From the NCBI RefSeq assembly GCF_026213295.1, contig NC_079432.1, positions 10,397,376 through 10,461,375 on the forward strand: a stretch of 64,000 nucleotides of DNA, in the 5' to 3' direction. The notes beneath the pieces were generated by a model, which was given only the letters and a program-made list of their open reading frames with translations, was not told the origin of the DNA and made no database searches. Positions 1 through 38,045 of this stretch are shown piece by piece. This DNA comes from Gadus chalcogrammus. Lineage: Eukaryota > Chordata > Actinopteri > Gadiformes > Gadidae. Every line of letters starts with the position of its first letter. Position 1 is the stretch's first letter. A program made the position numbers and the translations under genes.

Positions 1-145
1 TGTCTCCCATCTCGCCGATTGGGGTTCAACGGGTGCTCTCCCGTCGCCGGCTGGTGGATGACGGTAGTATTTGCCGTCCAGGATGAAACCTCGGGTCCGT
101 CCGGACCGAGGTTTAAGGGGCGGGACGCCACACTCCACCGCTTGA

Positions 146-996
146 TTAGGCCCCCTGGTAGTAGGGGAACCCGCCCAGGCAGGTATCGCGTCGGGACAAG
201 GCGTCAGCGTTGGTCTGCTCGCGGTGGTCCTGTTTGCCCGTTAGGTCCTGCAGCTCGCGGTTCCTCTCCTTGTCCGCCGCCTTTAGCTTCTCGTCCCACA
301 GGCTGCTGATCTGCTTCTTGTGGGCCTCCCGTGAGGCATGACCTGCTTCTGGCGGGCCTCCCTGTGAGGCATGACCTGCTTCTTGTGGGCCTCCCTGTGA
401 GGCATGATCTGCTTCTGGTGGGCCTCCCGGTGAGGCCTGATCTGCTTCTGGTGGGCCTCCCTGTGAGGCCTGATCTGCTTCTGGTGGGCCTCCCGGTGAG
501 GCCTGATCTGCTTCTGGTGGGCCTCCCTGTGAGGCATGACCTGCTTCTGGTGGGCCTCCCTGTGAGGCATGACCTGCTTCTTGTGGGCCTCCCTGTGAGG
601 CATGATCTGCTTCTGGTGGGCCTCCCGGTGAGGCCTGATCTGCTTCTGGTGGGCCTCCCGGTGAGGCCTGATCTGCTTCTGGTGGGCTATCGGACAATCC
701 CTCCCGATCAGGAGCGGCACCGGGAGGTGTGGTACGATCCCCGCCCTAGCCGTGAACACCCCCTGTGGTGTGTCCCCGTGTAAACATGTCACCTCCATGG
801 GTGACCCTTCCCTTCCCTCCGCCAGGTCGGGGCGGAGGAGGGTGACCAAGCTGCCGGTGTCCAATATGGCCCGTGTCTCTTTGTTCATTACCCTCGCAGG
901 TACGGTTGGGCACCCGGACGCTTCCTGTGCCCAACAGGTCGCCAGCATGCAGGGCCGGCCCATCCCCTCGTCCGCGTAGGCCGACTGCACCGTCAC
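146..996 (-). mobile_element. Ty3/Gypsy-like LTR retrotransposon pol remnant (protease and RNase H end)
   Basis: On the minus strand an open frame (996 to 283) contains a retropepsin-like active-site block, AILDTGSLVTLL, followed by residues typical of the flap side of retroelement proteases. In another minus frame (697 to 146) the reading ends with NADALSRRD, the motif that closes the RNase H/connection region of Ty3/Gypsy pol and normally lies before the integrase. In an intact element several hundred residues of reverse transcriptase lie between these two blocks. Here the gap is filled only by a 33-bp minisatellite, so the element is internally deleted. The 3' part (minus sense) would run off the left window edge. 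No LTR could be delimited. The family assignment rests on the two motifs; the exact clade is not claimed. Confidence 0.7.
305..690 (-). repeat. 33-bp coding-phase minisatellite (about 11-12 copies)
   Basis: Tandem copies of a 33-bp unit lie head to tail. On the plus strand the unit contains gggcctccc...gaggc...gatctgcttctgg. Because 33 is divisible by three, all copies stay open in several frames; one minus frame reads as an 11-residue repeat, REAHQKQI(R/M)PH. Variant positions recur in the same order (IRP, IRP, IMP, KKQVMP, QKQVMP) in two blocks, which points to a duplicated block of 5-6 units. The array sits between the protease and RNase H motifs of the retroelement relic. Confidence 0.9.
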
Positions 997-1599
997 GTCC
1001 CGGTCTCGTGCTGCCAGAGGTTGGGAAACACTGGTTTACACAACCTACTTGTTGTAACATCCGCTATATTGTCGTAATAATGCTACTTGTTGTAGCACTG
1101 TTAATATGAAGCGCTCCGCTACTAACATTGAACCAGGTGGTTTTCAGCCTTTTGTCTAGCTACCTATCTTATTACACAGGAAATAAAAACCCTTACTCAT
1201 TGATTGTAAGACACACTAATAGTTTAGTATTGTGTTTTAAACTCACGATTGTCATGTCCTTTGGCGTCTTGGTGTCCTTTGGTGTTTCCTGTGAAGAGAA
1301 AGCCACAGTGACCGTGGTGATATAAACGGTGTGTAGACAGATATAGACGTGACTTCATGATAGTGTCAATGGGTGCGATTGATTATTGACCTTCACAAGG
1401 ACAGGTAGTTTAATCTGACGGTGGGAGGAGGAGACGCGGAAAGTTTGAACGCCGACTGTAAAAGAAAATGGGGTTTAGTCCTTAATCAGGTCGGGGAAAG
1501 AAGGAGCTGTTCGGGCTTTGGAGACGTTGGGAGCGAGGGGTTGAGGTGTTATAAAGTCTGATAGCATGCGGTGTGGTTACTGGCAGCAAGCACAATGTA

Positions 1600-2420
1600 A
1601 TGCAAAGATCAGAGAGTGAAGGGGAGTCCGTAGAGTCACTGGTTGTGGCGAAAAGAGCAAAACGGACGGTAACAGGTCTTTGAGGCCTCAGGAAGATGTT
1701 TGGAAAGGGATGTTGGTGTTTGAGCTAAAGGGTGGGCCAGATCTGCATCCAATCCACATTACGAAGGCAATAGAGAAAGAGATAGGTCAGAGTAATCATG
1801 GGGGACGGGAGGATTCTGATTTTTGCAACATCCAAGGAACAACAAAACAACATACTCAAGAAAAACACACTTAATAACCTCAAGGTAACGCCACACATTC
1901 CCGGTGCAGCATCAAAGGCTCAGGGGAGAAATATCTGGGATCCCAACATCAGTAACAAGGAGATCATGGAGAATTTTAAAAGAGCATGATGTCATTGAAG
2001 CTAATAAGCGCCTGACAAGGTAAAGAAAAAACAGATAGTTTATCTATTCTACTATGCTTTAAGGAAGAACTACCCTCTGGGGTTCAACTGGGATACATGT
2101 CATATTCAGTGCGAGAGTATATACCACCGCCAATAAGATGTTTTAAGTGCCAACGGTTTGGTCATGTTGCTAGCCAATGTAGAGGTAAAATTAGTTCTGC
2201 GATGCAGTATTACAATTTTGTAATTGTGGAGGCAATCATAGTGCAGCATATTGAAGTTGTGGAAAGCACAAGGAGGCAAGAGAAGTTCAGAAAGTAAAAA
2301 TTATTAACAAAGTGTCCTATGCAGAGGCGAGTAAGAAAATCATATTGGAGAAGAAAGGTGCCAGCCTTAATGTCCCCTTCTGTAGGCCTACATCAGAGAG
2401 CAGGATTGGGAAACAAATGC
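1600..2420 (+). mobile_element. Decayed LINE ORF1 with CCHC zinc knuckles
   Basis: An ORF1 relic is split across frames by stops and frameshifts. An ATG at 1600 opens a short frame that stops near 1682. Further blocks follow in other frames: WKGMLVFELKGGPD, GDGRILIFATSKEQQNNIL, LPSGVQLGYMSYSVREY, and then a CCHC zinc knuckle IRCFKCQRFGHVASQC (about 2133-2180). A second degenerate knuckle, CNCGGNHSAAY, and the tail KVSYAEASKKIILEKKGA come next. This order, with a basic N-terminus, an RRM-like block, two knuckles and a YAEA tail, is that of ORF1 in I/jockey-like non-LTR retrotransposons known in fish. No ORF2 was seen downstream, so this is a truncated dead copy. Confidence 0.75.
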
Positions 2421-3128
2421 CCCATGTTACATATTAGGCCACTTTCTTTCTTAAAGGCGTATGAACCTCCGAGGGCATTATTTATTTCATCTGTTTCTCA
2501 TCTAGTGTATTTACATTATATCTATAGAAATACAAGCCTATTCGTTAGGACTTAAACAATTTATTATTAAAAATTCTACAGTAAAAGCACTTGACATTCA
2601 GCACTGCAGTACCTGGGCATATGTTGAACCAGAATATGGCTGAGTTTGTAGAAAGGAAAAGGAAATAAGAAAATATATCCCGTTTTAAACCACTTTGCTG
2701 GCCATTCGAGTACATATTTCTGAGTTTACGAGGTGCAGCAATAGATGCGGAACGATTTGACACCAGAATAGAAAATAGCTGAGTTTTAGAGAACCGGGGG
2801 ATTTTAATCCCTGATACTGCATGTACTTTTTGAACGTTCGCATTTTAGCACTCAAAGATTTCGACTTTATATGTTTTCGTCAAATATGTATGAAACATTA
2901 TTTATGATTCACCTTATGGATATGGCCTATGTGTACGCTGTGTGTGCGTGGTCAAAGAGGAAGTCGCTTCACCGTATCCTAGATACGGTTGCTATGACAC
3001 TCACGTTTGTTTTTATTCTCCTCTCGGCCATGTTTTCAAGCATCTACTTTACCGATCAATTATTTTTCTTAAATATCGCTCTTATCTAACATTATTTCAG
3101 CTTGGATGAATAGTTTCTAGTTTGAACA
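2421..3128. other. Intergenic stretch upstream of rsph3
   Basis: AT-rich sequence between the LINE relic and the rsph3 start codon. Only short chance ORFs are present and no TATA-type core promoter can be called with confidence. The rsph3 5' UTR and promoter must lie here or further upstream. Confidence 0.4.
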
Positions 3129-5247
3129 ATGAGCTCAGTTTTGCCGACTCAGAAAGAGTCTTTAAACGGCACCTACACCTTCTCAAGTCGCCCGAGACCA
3201 GCCCAGAACCGCTCGAAATACAGAGAAAACCCAGCAGAGACGTAAGCGGGACATGTTCTTTCTTAAAGTGCCAATTTATTATTGATATTTATATGATTTG
3301 TTACATGGCCTCAGACGGGAAACCAACTATTTTATAAAGGAAACAATAACACAAGATAAAAGAGCTAACGTTAATGTAGATTACACTTGGGTTTTTACAC
3401 TTGGCTTAGAGAAACTCGACTAATTCAATGTGTTGTTAATTAAATGCATTTCCACTTCTGCTGTCGTGACAATACAGCAATGAAAGACACACAAATTATG
3501 GAAACATCATGTATGACCGTCGTGTTGTCAGAGGAAACACGTATGCACAACAGATTATACCAATTGTGAGTACAAGCAAATTATATTACAATACAATACA
3601 ATTATGCCAAACACAGGACTTTCAAAGGCAGCCTATTCGGTTGTTTTTAACTACTAACACAGACACACATACTAATAAGTGTCTATACAATAGCCTGCCC
3701 CTGCAGATCGCGCTGAGATAGAGCAACGGGAGGCCCACAAGAGAGCCATGGCTCGTAAACGTGCCCGAGCGCAGCTGAGATCCAAGACCCCGGACGCCAT
3801 CCCAGGCAGAAGCCACGTTGATGTACAAACGGGTAAAGACCTTTTTTTTGCAATGCACAAACGCCCATTCAGGATACAACCATGAAAAAACGAAAGTCTC
3901 CATGTGGATACGTTTTTTTTCCCCAGAACTTTATCTGGAGGAACTGAGCGATCACATAGAGGCCACCAACGTGGACTGTCAGACAGACGCATTCCTTGAC
4001 AAGCCACCTACACCGCTCTTTGTACCTGCAAAGACGGGCAAAGATGTAGCCACGCAGATCAAGGATGGAGAGGTCGGTGAATCTGGTCATCCAGGTCAAC
4101 TTTCGTGGCCGGTTGATGTGTCAGTGTTCAGCTCTTATTACATTGTGTGTTTACCAATAATTTCCTCTCAAGTATAGTCATAACTAAATAAGTTTAATGG
4201 AATCTATTTTATACTTTTTTTATTCAATCCTTTAAACATTTCCAAAACAATCATTCTAAACTCTGTGGGTCAATCTATCATCTAAGCATGATTATTGAGC
4301 CCTGCACTTACTCTCCCCTGCAAACACTCTCTCCTTAGTGGTTGGTCTTTCGGGGATTGTATAGCAATTTCTGCTTTCGCACAGCCGAGGTGCTTCTGCT
4401 TCTGGAATATTCCCCAATGAACTCCTAATGCTTGCTTAGGCAAGGACAAGTCTGATTTACACGATAGGAACCCTTTAAATGAATAACAGTAGCGGTAGTG
4501 CTTCTTAAAAGCCTGAGTTTGTTGCTTTGGATAAAAAGCCCAACGTCCTCTGTGACTAGGATTTCAAATGTTAAAATGCAACAACATTTCAACAATGTAA
4601 TTGCGTTTGAGAGTAACGCGTTATTATTTTTTATTCTTTCCCTCCACCCTTCCCAGCTGTTTGACTTTGACGTGGAGGTGAGGCCAGTGTTGGAGGTGCT
4701 GGTGGGGAAGACCATGGAGCAGTCCCTGCTGGAGGTGATGGAGGAGGAGGAGATGGCGAGCCTGCGGGCGCAGCAGCGGTCCTTCCAGGAGCTCCGCGAC
4801 GCCGAGCTGGCCGAGGTGCAGCGGCTGGAGGAGCAGGAGCGCCGCCGCCGCGAGGAGAAGGTACGTCTGGACCAAACGGAACACACCTCCAGTGGGTATC
4901 ATAGAGACGCTTTGAATCAGTCCCTTTTTATTGATCTTCTGGGTTTTTAATCGGGCTTCAGCATCGTTTCAGCTTTGTCTGTAAGGGTTTTGGTTTCGAT
5001 TTCGAATTTTGAAAGATACTATTTATTCAGTTTCAGTTTCAGTTTTAATTTTTTGCACTCCATTTTCGCCATCTTCTCGCTACCATCCACAGAGATCAGT
5101 ACAAAGACCAGTTTATTAGCAGGGAAAAATATTTCCCATCAGGAAATGTAATTTGCTTTGTAACATCCTCTGCAGGATATGAGTAAAAGTCCAGTGAAGT
5201 CATCTTTGAACTGAACTCGGAAACACTTTGAGCGTATCACCGGTTCA

Positions 5248-5284
<37 letters not shown>

Positions 5285-6533
5285 ATACGTGAACTTTTGC
5301 CTTGCATCCATCTGTAAATAAATAAACCAACAAACAAATGTCTATGCCACAAGGGGCGTAGGATTGCTCAGCAGCGCGAGGTGCTGGAGAAAGAAAGGGA
5401 AACGGCGGAGAAGGTTGCGGCATGGGCGTTCACCCAGCACTACCTGGCTGACCTCCTGGCGTCCGTGTACACCGCGTTGGGGGACCACGGCTACTTCTAC
5501 GACCCTGTGGAGAAAGGTGTTGCTGCCCTTTACTACTGGCAGGAGCTCCAACTTGCTCACTTGCTTTTACAATGGGTCACTCCACTGTTAATTATGTCTC
5601 CTCCCCTGAAGATGCACGTAGTGCTCCTGGTATGCCGTGTGTATGTGTTCACCGGCTCCCGGATGGGTCAAAAGCAGAGAAAGAATTTCCCCAAAAAAAC
5701 GGCAATAAAGGATAACTTAACTTAACTTATACCAACAACCCTTTGTTTGGATAAGCCACTGCGGAGACTCACAGTAGGCCTAAAGGCTCAGTTATGGTTC
5801 CGCATCGACGAAACGCAATGACCAATCAGACGCTTCCATGCAAGGTTACAATTTTTAGGAGGCGCATGTAAGCCCCTTGCGGGGAGATGCAAGGATCGTC
5901 CCCAAGGTCGTAAGGGGTCCGTAAACCCCCTTGCGTTGTGTCAACTTACATCCCCTTACATATGCTTTTGAATGGCGATGATAGCGTTGCCAGATCTCTG
6001 AAGGTAATCAAGCAAAATCAGCCCAGAATAATGATTATTAAAGTTTTTCGAAATCCAGCTGTGTGGGGAAAAGCAGTGGTATCTTGATTGGTCATGTTTT
6101 TTTCCCCCACATGCAATTCAGATAAAAAAAAATGCTTTCATGTTGACTTCATTATTATACTTTACATGTATAACTTTGTATTTATTCTAGATATTGAGAC
6201 CAGTTTTTTCCCGTGGTTGATGGATGAAGTGAGCCACAACCTGGAAAAGAGTTATGTAGCAAGAGACCTCCTCGACAGTAAGAAAATACATGTTTGACAC
6301 GTTACAGATATAGATTTTACCCAGGACAGCTAAAGTGCATTCAGAAACGCTCGCCCAAAGATTATACGCCATAGAGGCTTACAGCTCTATCTAGTGGTTA
6401 TGTTACAACATTACAACCTTGTAGTGTATACGGCCATGACTCTTTCTTGCGTTTCCTTGTGTTTCTTTTTACAGCGCTCATCCTTGAAGTTACGCAGAAG
6501 AGAGTGGATGGCTTCCAAGAGCTAGACTCGTGA
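3129..6533 (+). CDS. rsph3: Radial spoke head protein 3 homolog (8 exons)
   Basis: RSPH3 is the stalk protein that anchors radial spokes to axonemal doublets in motile cilia and acts as an A-kinase anchoring protein. Exons: 3129-3241, 3478-3569, 3707-3832, 3927-4072, 4657-4860, 5372-5516, 6191-6277, 6475-6533; phases agree and give 323 residues. Recognised blocks are NYGNIMYDRRVVRGNTYA (exon 2), MARKRARAQLRSKTP (exon 3), FLDKPPTPLFVPAKTGKDVA (exon 4), ELFDFDVEVRPVLEVLVGKT and a Glu/Arg-rich coiled coil (exon 5), AFTQHYLADLL...GYFYDP (exon 6, the amphipathic anchoring-helix region) and SFFPWLMDEV (exon 7). VDVQTE and VDCQTD resemble TQT-type LC8-binding motifs (inference). The protein stops soon after the conserved core and lacks the long C-terminal tail I recall in the human protein. 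The exon 2/3 junction is uncertain: an alternative is 3478-3565 joined to 3718-3832, also in frame. The start chosen is the first ATG, followed by a typical TYTFSSRPRP block. Confidence 0.92.
5251..5283 (+). repeat. (GT)n microsatellite in rsph3 intron 5
   Basis: About 16 uninterrupted GT units, 89 bp upstream of exon 6. This is the only simple repeat of note inside rsph3, whose introns are otherwise short. Confidence 0.95.
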
Positions 6534-7094
6534 AGAATTACATTTTAACTTGAAGAATATATCTTGAATAACGTGATAAACTCGTTTGGTATCGACATCA
6601 ATACTTGACTTTGTTCATTTCCTGAAATTATTACTCTCAGTGTAGGTTATACAATGAGTCAAATTAGTTAATTGTTAGAAAGATGACTATAAAAAGCCAA
6701 ATCAAAACAATCCATGAAAGCAGATAAGAATCCTAAAAAGTTATATCAGCTTATTTATATTCAGCCTAGTAGCCTATAACTGTAACCTAAGCAATCAACG
6801 CAGTCGTATTTTTAGCTAAACATTGTTCAACGCAAACGCCCTCGGGTATCTGAATGCGTCAGTGGCCACCCGTGAATTTGACTTGCACGGTCTGTATTTG
6901 CGTGCGTCCTCCTGATACATCGCCGGGCAGTAGGCTACGTTTGTTATTTGGTTTTCAGTCGTGCATCATTAATTTCTCTTTGACAGAGAGGCTAACAGTA
7001 ATGTCAAATGGTAACTTTTATTGAACTATTTTCTATAGGCTAAGCTTATCATAAACGTTTCAAATGCAGACGGATTACCATTTAAACAGTCCTA

Positions 7095-7100
7095 AATAAA
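7095..7100 (+). promoter_or_regulatory. Candidate rsph3 polyadenylation signal AATAAA
   Basis: First canonical hexamer after the rsph3 stop at 6533. It would give a 3' UTR of roughly 580 nt. Position only; no transcript evidence. Confidence 0.4.
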
Positions 7101-7849
7101 CTTGACGTGACCAGTAGGTAGGGCTTCAAGTTCGTGACTCAGAACGAGACAAAAGTATGATAAGAGTAGCCTACAGTGGTACTGTTCACGCCACGTCCTC
7201 TCGTTTGGTTTAGACGCAAATCTTTGCGCGGAACTAGGTCTCATCTCTGATATATACGGCTCTATTTTAATCCTGTCAAACCATTGGCCAGTAGAAACAC
7301 CTCCCATTTAATCGGCACTTCCTTGGTTCTCAGTGTTTGTAGATGCAATGTTTGTGTGACGCAGCCGCCCGTACGGAATTGTAATTGATGTTAGTATAGG
7401 CAACAACAGTACCCTATTGTTCATTATAGTGTTTCTTGCTCACTGCCTATTTTATTATTAGGATAGATAAAGCTATTCTATAAGTTAAGAATGCAATTAG
7501 AAACAGCCTTTTTTATTATTATTTTCACACATTACTCTTGATAAATGAACATCTAGCACATGATGTTATGTACGTAGACAATCATCACTTTATAAATAAT
7601 AATAATAATAATAATATTAATATATAGGCTAATAATAATATAATATTTTTATTTTTATTCTAATAAAAAAGTAAGTAGGCCTATTGCACCTGGCTCAAAC
7701 AGAGAGACCGCGCAATTACAAAGATTGTTAAGATTGGAATTTTAATTATTCACCAGATATACCTGTAGGATGGTCTATTGATGCACTACATTCATTTATC
7801 CTATAGGTGAATATCTCCTTAGTGAATTGAGACGCTGTCCCATTACGAG

Positions 7850-8108
7850 TGTCGTTAATACGTTCACAGAAGCGTTAATCCCCTTGCTTACATGCCACCG
7901 TGAGCCAGCCCCAGTACATCCCAGACCCTCCACTGCTGACCGTGTGTCGAGCCCGGCGGTGACCACAGGTCGGCCCTCTCTGGCACAGCAGCGCACTCGA
8001 CCACTTGTCAGCCATATCGCCGCGCGTTACAAATTACAGGAGAAGGAGGGGGAATCAACGGCTACGAAACCGCCGACAAATCGTCGATTTGGCAAATCCC
8101 ACAATTCG
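7850..8108 (+). promoter_or_regulatory. Candidate ezr promoter / untranslated first exon
   Basis: A locally CpG-richer stretch ends at a strong donor (gtaaga at 8109). A matching acceptor, tttctgtctccag, lies at 8903-8915, directly upstream of the exon carrying the ATG at 9018. A non-coding exon spliced to an exon starting at 8916 fits the usual ERM gene layout. The start of transcription cannot be located by eye. Confidence 0.35.
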
Positions 8109-9017
8109 GTAAGACTTTCGATACGTATCTGTGTGCGTTTAAACAAACGGAAACACTTTTCGCACTTTTTCGCCTTGTTTACCAGCCCGCTCGACCCAAA
8201 GGAGCAGATCTCTCAACAGGTGTCCGCAGGATTACAGTGAGGATGTTCGCCTCTAACGCCTACATGACGGCTCCACCAACATAACAAGCCGAACAAATGC
8301 ATTTGAAATAGCTGTTGGCCTACGGAAGCTTATTTTAATTGGGGGCAAAGTTTTCCACCTTAATTAAGTGCCTTTGTTTTAGTGTTTTAAACGAGCTGAG
8401 ATCTATTGGGTCGCGTCTATGCGCGTCAAAGCTAAACATGGGATTTGCTTTAACCTGGACCGGACTTTTCCTGTTACACTGGGTTTGTTATCTACTCGGG
8501 AGAGCATATGAAAGGTGTTTTCACACCTACTTTATCACGTTTCTGTAAGGTAATATCCCGAGATTCCATGCTCAGACTCGTTCCCGTGCCCCGCGTCCTA
8601 TTAAATCTGTTCAATTCAAAGCAGTTTTATTCCAATAATAGTTTTTTTTTCTTTATAAACTAGGCTATTTCTAGCCTCCGGTATCGATACGCCAGGTTTC
8701 CCCATCCTCTGAGTAAGGTAACCAGGAGAAAAGGGTGGAGACTTAGTTGATCATAGCTGTTGGGAAGGGCTTCCATATTTGATCTGGATTTATGCGTGAT
8801 TCATCATGAAGCTGTGCGTCAACTAGTCGTGCACAGCAATTTAAAGGCAGGCTATTCCGTCCCATCCAGTATCGCCGAGGTGGGTATAACTCGTTTCTCC
8901 TCTTTCTGTCTCCAGGAAGGCAAGACGAGAGCGTCTCTCACACACGGAGCAGTCTCTTTCCAGGGAACGCTTTCTTTTTGTATCACGTCTCATACAAAGT
9001 AAGGAAAAGGACCAACG

Positions 9018-35106
<26,089 letters not shown>

Positions 35107-35298
35107 GGCCCCCGACCCTTCCCCCCCCCCCCCCCAACACAACCACCCCCCACTGCCTCTGCCTCGGCCCGGCCCCCGCACCATGGTCACACCAACCTCC
35201 CCTTCTGATTGGTCGCCTCGCTTTGCGCAACTAGGCCCTTCTAGTCTCCTTGGTGCACAATCACTTGTGCAAAAACACACACACGCACATGTGCAGAC

Positions 35299-35338
<40 letters not shown>

Positions 35339-36860
35339 GCAGATACGTAAACACTCATGCACACCTATACACAGGTACATAAACTCACAGGAACCGAATG
35401 CATGTCACGTGTAGTGTGTGCACACGCACGCACACACATACACACACATACCGGTCGCACATAGATCACACTGTGGCACACAGATAAGACTCCTCCGAAT
35501 ACTGAAGCAGTATGAGCAGAACGGCAGATGTTCCTCGACGCCTGCCCTTCACAGATGATGGAAGCTCTCTATTTTTTTGGTCTGCTAGGCAACACACAAG
35601 GCTTCTATAAATACGTATATATTATTACAAAAATAACGTAGTGCCAAATCCTTTTTCCTCTCTAGAGTCTACAATCATATTTGTGTTGTTTTTTGGATCA
35701 TGTGTAATCTTACAAGCTCGAAATTCATTTTAACCAGAGGTGTGATGAAATTGTGGGGGGAATAGCCAAATTTATTATTTTTGTAATATTCCATTATGTG
35801 CACATAGATAATGTAATCAGAGTCTTGCTTCTTTGCAATGTTTATTCATGTTTGTTGGAAGAGGTGTGAGTGAGACCTTTCACCGGGACAGCTTATGAAA
35901 AGGGAAGGAGTAGAGATAGTCTTGTTTTTAAATACTTCCATTCATGTTTTAATACAGCTCTACCGTTTCCTTAAGTCATGCTTAGTTTGATATATTTATA
36001 CTGTATATGGGACATTAAGAAGGGTTTTTCATCTTTCACCGGTTTGTATATTTCTTTGTTTAGTTTTTGTTTCCATTTTTACGAATGACAATGAGGACGA
36101 ATGTGCTTCAAACATTCTATATATTGACCAGCTCCATAGGTTATGTACCTTGTTAGATTGCTAAATGAATGAGGTATAACTGTAAATTATTATTTTATAC
36201 ATGAAGGCAAATTCACGCCATTAAATCAGTTCAGCTAAACTTCTAGCTAGGTACTTGGTCAGCGCTAGCGGTCCACAGCGTAGCATTCAGCGGTCTCCAC
36301 AGCGTCCTCCAGATAGCAGCGGCCACTGTTGATTGGGTGAAACATCTGGGTCTTGTGTTTCTGTCTCCCTGTTCTTTGATTGGACCGTTTATTTATCTGT
36401 TCCATCCCCAAAGGGGCCTTCTCCTCTGAACCCTACAAGAGGTTTGGATTCCTTCACTCGACGCAAAGACACAAATGATTTCCTTTATCTTTAAAGTTCA
36501 AACATTGGTTGTATCCCATTATCTGGGGACAGAGATTAAAATGAATAAAGATGATCAGAAAGATGTGTTAAACTGTACGTCACAATGAGGGGTATCCAGG
36601 TACCTTAGTCATGGAACAGTGAAGAATGAGGTGGTTGATTGCTCATTTTACACTGACCCAACCCGTTGTTGTTTTTATCTCTTGAAGAACAGAGGAGTGA
36701 AATGTCCGTCCAAGACCATAGGCCATCAAGTATCAACCAGACATCGACGTGTTTCCCTCCCCTCTAAAGGAGACACACAGCTCTGCAGGACTTTGCATTA
36801 GAACAGGATTTTTGAATGAGATGTTCAGCTTATCGACAATAAAATGAAAATTCTCCAATG
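35107..36860 (+). other. ezr 3' UTR
   Basis: Follows the TAA at 35104-35106. Contains a poly-C run (35119-35136), (CA)n-rich sequence (35274-35460) and AT-rich sequence with several AATAAA/ATTAAA hexamers. The last good candidates are AATAAA at 36544-36549 and 36838-36843, giving a UTR of about 1.4-1.75 kb. No ORF of note. Confidence 0.7.
36838..36843 (+). promoter_or_regulatory. Candidate ezr polyadenylation signal AATAAA
   Basis: Canonical hexamer followed within 30 nt by GT-rich sequence (ctcgctgttgtgttttaatctttg), as expected downstream of a cleavage site. AATAAA at 36544 is an alternative. Confidence 0.55.
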
Positions 36861-37179
36861 ATCTCGCTGTTGTGTTTTAATCTTTGTAAGCAAATGAAAT
36901 CAGAATGGATTGTGTGTGTGGGGGGCTATATGCGTGACCATCTGGAAGCCTTCCTGGTGTGGTCTGTGTGTGTGCAACATGGTGTGTACTATTATGTATG
37001 AGTTTGGTACAAGCTACTAAGAACACATCATCACACGCTTTCCTGGTTTACGTGTTTGTTATATTGTGTATAATAGTGTGTGTGTTATATGTTTAATATG
37101 ATGTGGGTGTCTTATATCGTGTATACTATAATGTGTGTGTTGTATGGTGTTTAATATCATGTGTGTTATGTGGTGTATA

Positions 37180-37660
37180 ATTTCTTTCTTTTTTTCTTTT
37201 TATTTATTATACAGGAAAGTATTAGAAGTAACAAAGTTACAATATAAAACGGGCCTGTCTCAGTAAAATAGCTGATTTCCAGCAGGTTCCTGTTCTGCAG
37301 CACATATAACATGTAACAGGGACAAGGCACATCGCACGTCACATTTACATACAACACATAACAGGGACATAGCACATATAAGTCAGTGTTTGCAAGTGTA
37401 TGTGTTGAGGAGTAACAATTGATACGCTTTTTTGAACTGTGTGATGGATTGTAATACTCTAATGTGATGGGGAATGCCATTCCCCATCCCCATTGGTGAA
37501 AGTGTGGATGAAGGACCTCTGACCATAGCCGTTATTGAAAGCAGGCACTGGGTGGAGGGCCATGGAGACAGATCTAGTGACTCGCACTTGGGGCATGTTA
37601 TGTGTTGGTAAGAGGGAGATGAGGGTTTGTGAGGTGCTGTGTTGGAGTTGAAAATACATA
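37180..37660 (-). mobile_element. 3' end of a LINE-type reverse transcriptase (relic)
   Basis: On the minus strand around 37480-37385 the reading NGIPHHIRVLQSITQFKKAY matches the pattern W-N-x-I/L-P-x-H-I-R...x-F-K-K that closes non-LTR retrotransposon ORF2 proteins. Upstream residues (PQVRVTRSVS, then a QRSF block) resemble the segment just before it but are interrupted by frameshifts. The minus-strand 3' UTR ends in an A-rich tail (37182-37215). This is a 5'-truncated dead copy in the ezr-sytl3 intergenic space. The clade is not assigned. Confidence 0.6.
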
Positions 37661-37940
37661 ATGTATAACATAATATGTGTGTGTGTGTGTGTCATGTGGT
37701 GTATAATATGTGTGTCCTATGTTGTATAACATAATGATTAATGTATAACATAATTCATATAATATAATTTGCGTGTGTTATATGTTGTATAATAGCTATA
37801 ATATAACCAGCTCCCTGCCTTCCCTTGTGTCAGAGGCTGATGAATGTTGACGGGCTGTGAAACGACAAAGTGCTGTAATCTGTAATAATCCATAATATGT
37901 CTACAAGATAGTTCTATACTCATATATACCAACTACATGA

Positions 37941-37962
37941 TGTGCATATATATATATATATA

Positions 37963-38020
<58 letters not shown>

Positions 38021-38045
38021 TGTATATATATATATATATATATGT
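37941..38045 (+). repeat. (TA)n array, about 100 bp with two interruptions
   Basis: Alternating TA broken by tagta near 37961 and ctg near 38020. It is self-complementary. Confidence 0.95.

Larger units (their letters stand above)
6534..8915. other. rsph3-ezr intergenic region
   Basis: Holds the rsph3 3' UTR, probably ending soon after AATAAA at 7095-7100. An (AAT)n run follows at about 7590-7640, then a more GC-rich stretch around 7850-8110. That stretch ends in a good splice-donor sequence, attcg|gtaaga at 8109, and is the best candidate for the untranslated first exon and promoter of ezr, because vertebrate ezrin genes begin with a non-coding exon. No ORF with family similarity was recognised. 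Confidence 0.45.

Noticed and set aside
305..690. CRISPR-like array
   Set aside because: Repeats are contiguous with no unique spacers, lie in eukaryotic retroelement sequence and keep a coding period of 33 bp.
5777..5965. Possible MITE in rsph3 intron 6 (ggctcagttatggttccgc, then repeated ccccttgcg/ccccttac motifs)
   Set aside because: Resembles the start of a common teleost element, but no matching opposite end or target duplication could be seen.
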